This document shows, piece by piece, positions 54,630 to 60,897 of a stretch of DNA of 64,000 nt. The notes below the pieces were generated by a model. That model ran no database searches. It was not told where the DNA came from and worked only from the letters and a program-made list of their open reading frames with translations. The stretch spans positions 868,001 to 932,000 of the forward strand of contig JALAAN010000010.1 of the NCBI GenBank assembly GCA_023078555.1, in the 5' to 3' direction. Every line of letters begins with the position of its first letter. The first letter of the stretch is position 1. Source of the stretch: Ulva prolifera. Taxonomy: Eukaryota > Chlorophyta > Ulvophyceae > Ulvales > Ulvaceae. The position numbers and the translations under genes were made by a program.

Positions 54630-56435
54630 ATGCGACGGGTAGGGACATCAATACAATGCAGTCTGGGGGGGGTCCATAAGACCACTGCCGACATTTCGGC
54701 TGTCGAACCTAGCAAAGAAACTATAGAACGAGTTAAGCAACAGATAGATCAAGCAAAAGAAAACGAAATGCTGCGGAAAGAGTGGATAGACAATGATCTT
54801 GCAGATGTCATCCCGTATATGTTGTTCTACAAAGAGACATATGACTCTGAGCGTGTCAAGCTCATGATTGCGCAGATGCTCCCATGGGGGCTGCCGGTCT
54901 ACGTCTACCTTGATTCTGATAAGTTGCGTAGGTTAGACCCCAGGGGTGTACTTGCACTGTGGATGGGGCCAGGGCAAGGGCCCCACATGAATAGAGTCTT
55001 CCAGCGTTGCCCCGGGGGTGGCAGAGTGCTGGAGGTGCGGCAAATGGCATACAGTGCTGCCATGTTGCGTGATCACTTGCGTACGCTAGATACTGTGACG
55101 CGGGGAAATGTGCCTCTGGTGCCTATGGGCCCGGAAGAGGAGCTGACGTTTGGTCCCGATCTGGAGAAGTGTGTGATGTCTGGTGCCCCTCCGTTTCCCG
55201 ATCTGGATTTGATTGAGTCCCGCAAAGAGCACATGCGCGTGCATGGCGCTGCTACTTTTGATTTCGATGGGTTCGCCATAGGTAGACAACTTGGTGAATT
55301 ACATGACAGTGATTTTATCCAGCTGGCGCCCGCGCAGCATATGGAGGACACGCCAGAGCTGCGTGACTTGCGTGAGGAATTGCATGTAGGTCGTAGCATC
55401 GCGCCCAGAGTCGGTGAGCCGGACGGTCCGGTAGAGTTGCAGGGAAGAACTAGGATGTCCACACCTGAGGTGGTAGAAGGATTGCATGATGTCGTGCGCA
55501 CGAAAGTGTTGGGGCAGACAGCAGTGCGCTACCCTCCTCAATCGGGGGAGATGTATGCCAATAGGGACGCTCTCAACTATTCAAACGTCCACAACTTCCG
55601 GGACTTGAGTGGCGCTCAGATCGACATGAGGCCCATCACCAGGAGCCGTGCCCAGCAGGGGAGAGCTCGGGAATCTGGCAGCCCCGCCAGAGCTGCGAGG
55701 TCAAATGCCCCACAGACTGGTGAGGTGAGCGTCATGGACGGCGTTGAGGAACAACATCCGCCGCCAACTGCCGTGGCGGGAGCAGCTGCCCCGACGCGAG
55801 GTGACGCAACTGATGTTGGGGGACCCTCCCTTAACATGCCCGGGTTTGGCCAAGCTATGGCTAGCCGCCTGGGTCCAGGGGAGGAACTCATGTTCGGTTC
55901 AGGAGGCGGATTTGTCCCTAGGGTAGAGGTAAGTCCGCCCAGCTCACCTGTCGCTGGAGAGTCCATGCATCCTGCTAAGGAGATTAGTTTGCATGATGAC
56001 GCTGCTGCTGATGCCCATGGGCAGGAAGCGCAGTCTGGTCCAGTTAGACACAAATGGAACCCGCTTGTACGTAGGCGCTTGATTCCACATGCAGATGTTG
56101 CTGCGATAGATACTGTAGCTTGTGATGATGAGCATAGTGATGTGAGTGAGCAGACAGTAGCACCAAAGGTTGCGGGCAGTTCAAGCATGGCAGCTACGGC
56201 TGACAGTGCGTTGCTTGATGCAGAGGTAGCTGAGCATGTGGAACATGGCGGTGGTCAGTCAAGCCGGCGACGTTCATCCCGCCGGGTTACTGCTGTCATG
56301 AAGAAGAAACCCGCTGATCCAGACCACATAGGCTACAGCAAGATAGGAGCACCCGGGTGCTCCAGGAAACAGGGTGCGCATGAAGTGGGTGCGCATAGCC
56401 ATGTGAAACCGAAAATCGCTCGAATTCCGATCTAA
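54630..56435 (+). CDS. Ty1/copia-like polyprotein fragment (integrase C-terminal SH3-like region and linker)
   Basis: ORF of 601 codons in otherwise unique DNA starting just 44 bp after satellite B. An in-frame TAG at 54,615 precedes the first ATG. Residues about 29-52 are charged and helical. Residues about 59-141 (PYMLFYKE, then LPWGLPVYVYLDSDKLRRLD, then GVLALWMGPGQG and RVLEVRQM) follow the pattern after the integrase core in copia elements, where an SH3-like fold reads roughly FGCxAYVxxP, KLDPK, GY and VVFxRDVxF. A long low-complexity Pro/Gly/Ser/Ala linker follows. The basic RRRSSRRVTAVMKKK stretch near residue 543 resembles the segment that precedes copia reverse transcriptase. The integrase catalytic core is missing upstream and no copia reverse transcriptase follows, so this looks like a broken element or a domesticated piece. 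The family call rests on pattern recognition only. The segment GPEEELTFG near residue 167 is echoed by GPGEELMFG near 415. Confidence 0.5.
   Translation: MRRVGTSIQCSLGGVHKTTADISAVEPSKETIERVKQQIDQAKENEMLRKEWIDNDLADVIPYMLFYKETYDSERVKLMIAQMLPWGLPVYVYLDSDKLRRLDPRGVLALWMGPGQGPHMNRVFQRCPGGGRVLEVRQMAYSAAMLRDHLRTLDTVTRGNVPLVPMGPEEELTFGPDLEKCVMSGAPPFPDLDLIESRKEHMRVHGAATFDFDGFAIGRQLGELHDSDFIQLAPAQHMEDTPELRDLREELHVGRSIAPRVGEPDGPVELQGRTRMSTPEVVEGLHDVVRTKVLGQTAVRYPPQSGEMYANRDALNYSNVHNFRDLSGAQIDMRPITRSRAQQGRARESGSPARAARSNAPQTGEVSVMDGVEEQHPPPTAVAGAAAPTRGDATDVGGPSLNMPGFGQAMASRLGPGEELMFGSGGGFVPRVEVSPPSSPVAGESMHPAKEISLHDDAAADAHGQEAQSGPVRHKWNPLVRRRLIPHADVAAIDTVACDDEHSDVSEQTVAPKVAGSSSMAATADSALLDAEVAEHVEHGGGQSSRRRSSRRVTAVMKKKPADPDHIGYSKIGAPGCSRKQGAHEVGAHSHVKPKIARIPI
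56346..56363. repeat. 18-bp perfect palindrome
   Basis: GGAGCACCCGGGTGCTCC reads the same on both strands. It lies within the last 30 codons of the copia-like ORF, next to the first TGCGCA motifs. It could be a binding site or chance in GC-rich DNA. Confidence 0.6.
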
Positions 56436-57051
56436 AGGCCTTGATAGTATTTATTGAGGTGCATACCGTCCTAAGACGTGCCGAGAATGAAGATTGGCGG
56501 CATATACGACCCGCGGCAATACTGCAGAGAGCTTCCCTGCGCACCTTGAGGGGTGCGCACAGGTACAGGTGCGCACGGTGCACGTGCGCGTTGTTGTGAA
56601 CAATGTTATACTGGAAGGGAACGACGTCGTTTTAGGGCTAACATGTAAAAAGGTGTGTAGACGGGCTTTGTCGAGTGATCTGGGTCCGTGAAAGCAATGA
56701 TGCAGCTTGCAGCCTTCCAGCTGGCGCACCTGGGTGGGTGCGCAATCGTGACAGGTGCCCCCCCGCGAGCGCTTATCTGACACTGGTGTCTGCGTCTCGC
56801 GATACCCAGGTATCCAAACGTTAGGAGCCGTGGTATTGCTGGCTTGTTTTTCGTGCGAGGTTGCCGTGACTGTCTTGGTCACCGCAGATGTTGATCGTAT
56901 TTCGGAGGTTGTCCAGTGCGTGCCTCCAGTGCGTGCCTACGCAGCACCTCATCTGCTGGGGATACATACTAGAGAAGGATAAGCGCTGTGCTATATGTAC
57001 GTTGCGTGATGACGGATGATTGTGCATGCACCCACCTCTTGGAGTTGCGCA
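56375..57051. repeat. Cluster of TGCGCA motifs
   Basis: Seven copies of the palindromic hexamer TGCGCA start at 56,375, 56,390, 56,538, 56,554, 56,570, 56,739 and 57,046; most are preceded by GG or GGG (GGGTGCGCA). About 0.2 copies would be expected by chance in this length. A nearby tandem doublet CCAGTGCGTGCCT (56,913-56,938) has a related GTGCG core. No known factor is assigned; in this place it may be a promoter or LTR regulatory region. Confidence 0.5.
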
Positions 57052-57502
57052 ATGGGACGCGGCAAGCTATATTCATCAATGCGCGTGCCCAATGTAATGC
57101 ATGGCCACTGTGTAACTATTGCTGACTTGTAGCTTGCTTGCTTCTTCCCGGAGCTTGCCGACGGGCATGTAGAGTCGCTGAATTGTCCAAATCGACGACG
57201 TGTTTGGCTTAAGCTTAGCCATTCCCGCCATGCTTCTTCTGAGCCATACAATACGATTCATATCTCATTGTTGACTTGATGTGATCCTGTTGTGAGATAC
57301 ATCTCACTAGGCGCATGCTGGCGCGGCACACCTATAGATACCTAAGGCTGCAGCGCAGACCACAACATGTGTCCTCGTAACTTGGACTGGCGTCTGTACA
57401 ACGCCACTTATACATTATATACCACGTTAATTATTATTATGCACATATGTGCACGCAATTTATGTACAGCGTCTTGTACACTCGAATCACAATGATACGT
57501 GT
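56436..57502. other. Non-coding stretch between copia-like ORF and downstream region
   Basis: No ORF here has recognisable content; the short ORFs on both strands look like chance openings. The stretch holds most of the TGCGCA cluster, the short palindrome at 57,292 and an AT-rich patch at about 57,408-57,446 (TTATACATTATATACC, then TTAATTATTATTATG) that could act as a promoter. It may include part of the 5' LTR of the downstream element, but with no second LTR in the window this cannot be shown. Confidence 0.5.
57292..57307. repeat. Short inverted repeat GTGAGAT-AC-ATCTCAC
   Basis: Perfect 7-bp arms separated by 2 bp. The geometry equals that of the TATA-containing palindrome at 57,909. No function can be assigned. 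Confidence 0.5.
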
Positions 57503-58153
57503 ATGCCAGACACCTTACTGGACGTGGCTACGAGTGCACCAACTCGGCCAGCTTACGCAGCCATGCTTAGTTGGCACTGTATTATATCGGATTACCTGGA
57601 CCAGCGCATTAGCGGTCATGTCCTACCCAAGCTAGACTGGTATCTTACAGACCGGTTCGTATGCAGACCTCCCATGTGTATTTGCGAACTCACGCATGTT
57701 ACGCGGCAGCCTTGGGGCTTCGCATGCATGCCCGCTGTGAGCAGGCACGGCTCCCACATCGAACACGAAATCAGTGTGCGATCAGCCTTCAGGCTCCGAA
57801 GGCCACATGCTTACTTTCTCCCGCAGTTACTCGGGATCTGGGGTCTGCGCTCTGCGCGATCCGGCGAGGCCAGCTCTAACAGGGGGATCGACCTGGGCGC
57901 ACACACCATCGGTATTTATACCGAGCGCTTGCTGGGACCAGGGACGTTTTACAGTGATCTGGTTGGGGCGCCACCCATTCGTGCATCACATTGTATTGAA
58001 TTCTTGCCTCTTTTCGCATCTGGCTGTTCTATTTCTGTCTGCCTGTACAGCCTTCGTGCTGCGGCGTTTAGCCCATTTTATTCAGCTATCCTCGCGCAGC
58101 ACCGTAGGTCCGTTCCGCCCCGGCGACTTAGAGACCTCAACAGGTATCGGTGA
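57503..58153 (+). CDS. Doubtful ORF upstream of the gypsy-like element (216 codons)
   Basis: From an ATG at 57,503 the frame stays open to a TGA at 58,151; it is open further upstream to a GTG at 57,449. The product has no domain I recognise, is rich in Arg, Ser, Leu and Cys, and has no clear signal peptide or membrane segment. Another frame is also open across 57,774-58,160, which suggests a stop-poor GC-rich region and not a real gene. It shares the reading frame of ORF1 at 58,196 but two stops (58,151 and 58,172) separate them. It may be LTR or leader sequence; a real gene is the less likely reading. Confidence 0.15.
   Translation: MPDTLLDVATSAPTRPAYAAMLSWHCIISDYLDQRISGHVLPKLDWYLTDRFVCRPPMCICELTHVTRQPWGFACMPAVSRHGSHIEHEISVRSAFRLRRPHAYFLPQLLGIWGLRSARSGEASSNRGIDLGAHTIGIYTERLLGPGTFYSDLVGAPPIRASHCIEFLPLFASGCSISVCLYSLRAAAFSPFYSAILAQHRRSVPPRRLRDLNRYR
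57909..57924 (+). promoter_or_regulatory. Palindromic TATA-like site, possible LTR promoter
   Basis: TCGGTATTTATACCGA has 7-bp inverted arms around TT and contains TATTTATA. It lies about 270 bp upstream of the first ATG of the gypsy-type element, a plausible spacing for a TATA box in a 5' LTR. No transcript data or second LTR supports it. Confidence 0.25.
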
Positions 58154-58170
58154 ACTATAAGATCTCTGTC

Positions 58171-58195
58171 CTGATTATTCCTTTATTACTTGCAG
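58171..58195 (+). promoter_or_regulatory. 3' splice-site-like sequence just before ORF1 start
   Basis: A branch-point-like CTGAT at 58,171 is followed by a pyrimidine-rich tract and TTGCAG at 58,190-58,195, directly abutting ATGGCC. This matches a eukaryotic cis- or trans-splice acceptor well. If used, the leader of the element's RNA would be spliced onto the ATG. No 5' donor was assigned. Confidence 0.35.
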
Positions 58196-58921
58196 ATGGC
58201 CAGCGAATTAGCTGCCCAAGCCATGGAGGACCCGGTTACGTGGGAATCCGCTCGTGAGTCGATCGTTACATGTGTTGATTCGAATTTTTCTTTAGAACAA
58301 TGTCAGAATCCTGGCCTGGCTAGCTTCCCCCAGGAAGACTTAGACTTTATTCGACGTCTGTTTAGCATGCTGCTGTGGCTGCAAAACGTTATGGTGAATT
58401 GTGCTGCTGACTTTGACAAGCCGGCGTTCATGGCTGTGTGCCGGGATGCCAGACAGATTTTCTTAGAGTCTGACCTGCCGGATGACGAGGTACCCTTCCG
58501 ACCTCTGGAGAAGAAGGTGTCTTCGGAAGCTGTTAAGCGTGCCCTTAAGGCGCCGGGTGGATTTTTATGCGCGGCTGATTGGGGCCCCGTGGACGGCCCC
58601 GTGCGCAACTTGCTTAGCCCGGCGGCCATGCCATTGTTGGTCTGGCTCGGGCCTAGGTTCGCCAAGCCCCTACTTGATCTGACTTTTGCTTTCTCCACCG
58701 ATTACAAGTCGTTTACGCTTGCCATGTTGGCATGCCCTGTCCGTACCGACTTGTTAGGACTGCTTGGCGTCAGGGAGCGGACTACGAAGTTACGTACCAC
58801 GCCCGCTGTTAACAGCCATTGCGCTGCACTAATTAAGCTTGTGAAGGCGTCTGAGCCAAAAGTTTTAATATTGTGCACGCAGTATGGCATGCGTTTACTA
58901 GTGCACGTTATTGTCTCATAA
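58196..58921 (+). CDS. ORF1 of the gypsy-type element, unknown function (241 aa), possibly the N-terminal part of Gag
   Basis: The ATG at 58,196 is the first after the splice-acceptor-like site and has G at +4. I do not recognise a family. The N-terminal third is acidic (MEDPVTWESAR, later PDDEV), the middle has hydrophobic stretches (MLLWLQNVM near residue 60, AAMPLLVWLGP near 145) and the C terminus is hydrophobic (LLVHVIVS). No CCHC motif or signal peptide is seen. Its last 67 nt overlap the gag-like frame, which lies one base back (-1 relation). The gag frame has no early ATG, so ORF1 may supply the start of a fused Gag by frameshifting, or a single-base indel may have split one ancestral ORF. 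No canonical X XXY YYZ slippery heptamer is present in the overlap. Confidence 0.55.
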   Translation: MASELAAQAMEDPVTWESARESIVTCVDSNFSLEQCQNPGLASFPQEDLDFIRRLFSMLLWLQNVMVNCAADFDKPAFMAVCRDARQIFLESDLPDDEVPFRPLEKKVSSEAVKRALKAPGGFLCAADWGPVDGPVRNLLSPAAMPLLVWLGPRFAKPLLDLTFAFSTDYKSFTLAMLACPVRTDLLGLLGVRERTTKLRTTPAVNSHCAALIKLVKASEPKVLILCTQYGMRLLVHVIVS

Positions 58922-60507
58922 GCGTGTCTGAAGTGTTCCCAACGGTCCACGTTTCGGAGATTACCAAGGCGGAGGCACAGCAGTATCGGGACTGCTCGGC
59001 AAGCGTCACCACCCAGGTGCAGTCAGTCTTACCCATCCATTCATCACTGCCTGAGAGTAACCCGAATTTTCTTGATGACAGCTCAGATACGTGGTTTCGT
59101 AGTGCTCAATATACATTTTCGTCGGTTCACATGCCCACAGCAGCCGCGTTGCGCGGCGATCCCCTATCCGAATTACGCTGGCACAAGTACCAAAGCGACG
59201 TTTTGCATGCACGCGCGAATTGTTTGCAATTATCAGAAAAGCAAGTCATACAACATCTGACCACCACTTTTTCTCGCACTGACCAACATGTTACGGTTGC
59301 ACAAGAAGCTGCTCTGAACCCTGAATGCACTGTCCGACAGTGGTTAGAAGTGATCAGAGACTTTTACTTCACCAGCGGTCAGTTCAGGCATAATATTGAA
59401 CATGCGTGGCAGCGGTATGACGCGGCCGACTCTGCTGATTTTAATGAGCTTATGCACCACATCAAAACTTACTATCGATTAATTTTCCTGGATTACACGC
59501 ACATGCAAGGCAAGCAGTGCAAAGTGGATTTTGCTTGCATTTTGTTTACAAAACTGCAGCGTCTGATGCAGCCCACCTGCAAATCGACATTAGCTGATAC
59601 CTTGCGCATGTTCTTACCCATGTCAACTTTACTAGAGAAATTTAACTTAGAGTTGAAGCCGTTAGTGGGCTTGAGTACGTTTCAAGCGGACGCGACCGCT
59701 GTTAAATTCATTACGTGGGCTGTTACACAGCTTCAACAAGTCCGCGAGTCGGCCAACACGGTCAAACGTTACACAGGTGATGCGCCTGATAGCAGGATCG
59801 ATTATGCTATGTTAGTCTCCAAGCGCAAATCACAGGCACCTGGCACCCACGAACCCAAGCAGCAAGCCGCAGCCGCGATCTTACCTGGCCCACCGGCTAA
59901 CAACCGCAATGGTTTGCAGAAACGCGCGGCTCCCTCAGGTCCCCTACCAGGCACCAGGCAGCCACTTATCCCTCAACTTAAAGAGCAGGCTAACTCAACG
60001 GACGAGGATACGTTTAGGCCATGGCTGCAAGGGTTTGTTCAAAACCCTGTGGTGCCGGCTGACCTGCGCAAGGCACTTAGCCTTGAGTTGGAAGGTGGCC
60101 CTACTTCGGTCCATGGCGCATTAGCTGCGGCAACGCACCCACTGCCTCCAGGAATTGAGCCTACATTTATGTTTACGGCAACACGCATGCTGCGCATGCA
60201 TTATCTGTACCCGTTCAAGCAGTGTTGGTTATGCCCGTCGGCTAGGAACAATGCCAACCCCCAAGCTGGCCATCATCAGGTTGACCACTGCCCCACTTTT
60301 CTTTCACTTGTACCGCAGGCGTCTCGTGACGCATTCTTCGGGGAGGCTTTTAACAGGCGACGCAACCTCACCCCGCTGCCCCAGCGCTACAACCCAACCC
60401 GGCACCGCGATCGCGACAACAAGAGGGACCGGTGCGAACCCAACCGAAGAGGCTCTGATACTCAGGCCAAACGGTCACGCCCCGAACATCATCACCATGT
60501 CCGCTGA
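58873..60507 (+). CDS. gag: Gag-like ORF with atypical zinc knuckle
   Basis: The frame is open from 58,855; the given start is a GTG and the first in-frame ATG is only at 59,131 (residue 87), so entry by frameshift or from an upstream exon is likely. Residues about 145-260 form a helical, Trp- and Phe-containing stretch (CTVRQWLEVIRDFYF, then MHHIKTYYRLIFLDY) in the place and style of the retrotransposon Gag capsid domain. A Pro/Ala/Gln-rich linker follows (about 320-370). Near the C terminus C451-x2-C454-x13-H468-x4-C473 resembles a CCHC zinc knuckle with a long central loop; the classic spacing is C-x2-C-x4-H-x4-C. The tail is Arg/Asp/His-rich, as in nucleic-acid-binding Gag tails. The ORF ends at TGA 60,505, and the same frame continues open into the spacer and pol. 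Assignment rests mostly on position before pol. Confidence 0.65.
   Translation: MHAVWHAFTSARYCLISVSEVFPTVHVSEITKAEAQQYRDCSASVTTQVQSVLPIHSSLPESNPNFLDDSSDTWFRSAQYTFSSVHMPTAAALRGDPLSELRWHKYQSDVLHARANCLQLSEKQVIQHLTTTFSRTDQHVTVAQEAALNPECTVRQWLEVIRDFYFTSGQFRHNIEHAWQRYDAADSADFNELMHHIKTYYRLIFLDYTHMQGKQCKVDFACILFTKLQRLMQPTCKSTLADTLRMFLPMSTLLEKFNLELKPLVGLSTFQADATAVKFITWAVTQLQQVRESANTVKRYTGDAPDSRIDYAMLVSKRKSQAPGTHEPKQQAAAAILPGPPANNRNGLQKRAAPSGPLPGTRQPLIPQLKEQANSTDEDTFRPWLQGFVQNPVVPADLRKALSLELEGGPTSVHGALAAATHPLPPGIEPTFMFTATRMLRMHYLYPFKQCWLCPSARNNANPQAGHHQVDHCPTFLSLVPQASRDAFFGEAFNRRRNLTPLPQRYNPTRHRDRDNKRDRCEPNRRGSDTQAKRSRPEHHHHVR
60505..60507 (+). promoter_or_regulatory. In-frame TGA between gag and spacer (readthrough or nonsense mutation)
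   Basis: The context is CGC TGA GAA. Downstream the same frame stays open for 123 codons. The stop falls right after the basic His/Arg tail of the gag-like ORF, a natural module boundary. A CGA to TGA transition would explain it as decay. Confidence 0.4.
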
Positions 60508-60879
60508 GAAGCTGGCAAGCCATCCATTGCGTGCCCACAATGGGCGGCTGAGCCTTACAATCTGGCACGAAAGTTAATACCATTGAACGCGACTTGTTTC
60601 AACTCCGCATTTATGTCTGGGTCCCTGTCCTTGTTTGATCTACATGACCTTAAAGAAAATATTATAGTGACTCTTCCATGCACAGACGCGGCGCAGGCTG
60701 CAGTTCGCCACATGCACACCATCAACATGCATGAACACAACATTGCCGTCGTTATCCCCGCGCGAATTTTTGACTCGTCAGCATTTGTTCCGTTTTTACG
60801 TCAGCATTCCCCGTCCATGGTTGACGAGGCACGGCATTTGCTGGAGGATATGTCAGGCAACCCTGTTCCAGAACATTAG
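60508..60879 (+). CDS. Open spacer between gag and protease, unknown function
   Basis: 123 sense codons in the gag and pol frame lie between the TGA and a TAG at 60,877. The first ATG in the spacer is at 60,613 and would give 88 residues. The central part (ENIIVTLPCTDAAQAAV, then HNIAVVIPARIFDSSAF) looks like an alternating strand and helix fold and not random sequence. I recognise no family. It may be part of a Gag-Pol precursor made by readthrough, or an accessory domain. The pol ATG at 60,898 lies 18 nt after its stop, so termination-reinitiation is another option. Confidence 0.4.
   Translation, partial: EAGKPSIACPQWAAEPYNLARKLIPLNATCFNSAFMSGSLSLFDLHDLKENIIVTLPCTDAAQAAVRHMHTINMHEHNIAVVIPARIFDSSAFVPFLRQHSPSMVDEARHLLEDMSGNPVPEH
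60877..60879 (+). promoter_or_regulatory. In-frame TAG immediately before pol
   Basis: The context is CAT TAG AAG. It is the second and last stop in the shared gag-spacer-pol frame. Gammaretroviruses separate gag and pol by a read-through UAG in the same frame, so this arrangement has a precedent. A CAG to TAG transition would explain it as decay. Confidence 0.4.
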
Positions 60880-60897
60880 AAGTACCACATATGCACA

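Noticed and set aside
55616..56188. 190-codon minus-strand ORF opposite the copia-like ORF
   Set aside because: It lies antisense to a GC-rich low-complexity linker and has biased Ser/Pro/Ala/Cys content with no domain.
56451..56882. 143-codon minus-strand ORF in the intergenic stretch
   Set aside because: Product rich in Thr, His and Cys with no domain; it covers the TGCGCA cluster and looks like chance.
57638..57644. TGGTATC as an initiator-Met tRNA primer-binding site
   Set aside because: Only 7 bases match before divergence, there is no CA-ending LTR just upstream, and a 7-base match in this length is not rare enough.
58303..58698. 131-codon minus-strand ORF opposite ORF1
   Set aside because: Antisense shadow with Ser/Lys/Arg-rich content and no recognisable domain.
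60155..60577. 140-codon ORF in the second frame over the end of gag
   Set aside because: It shadows the zinc-knuckle and basic tail of the gag-like frame; it has no motif, and the gag frame explains the sequence better.
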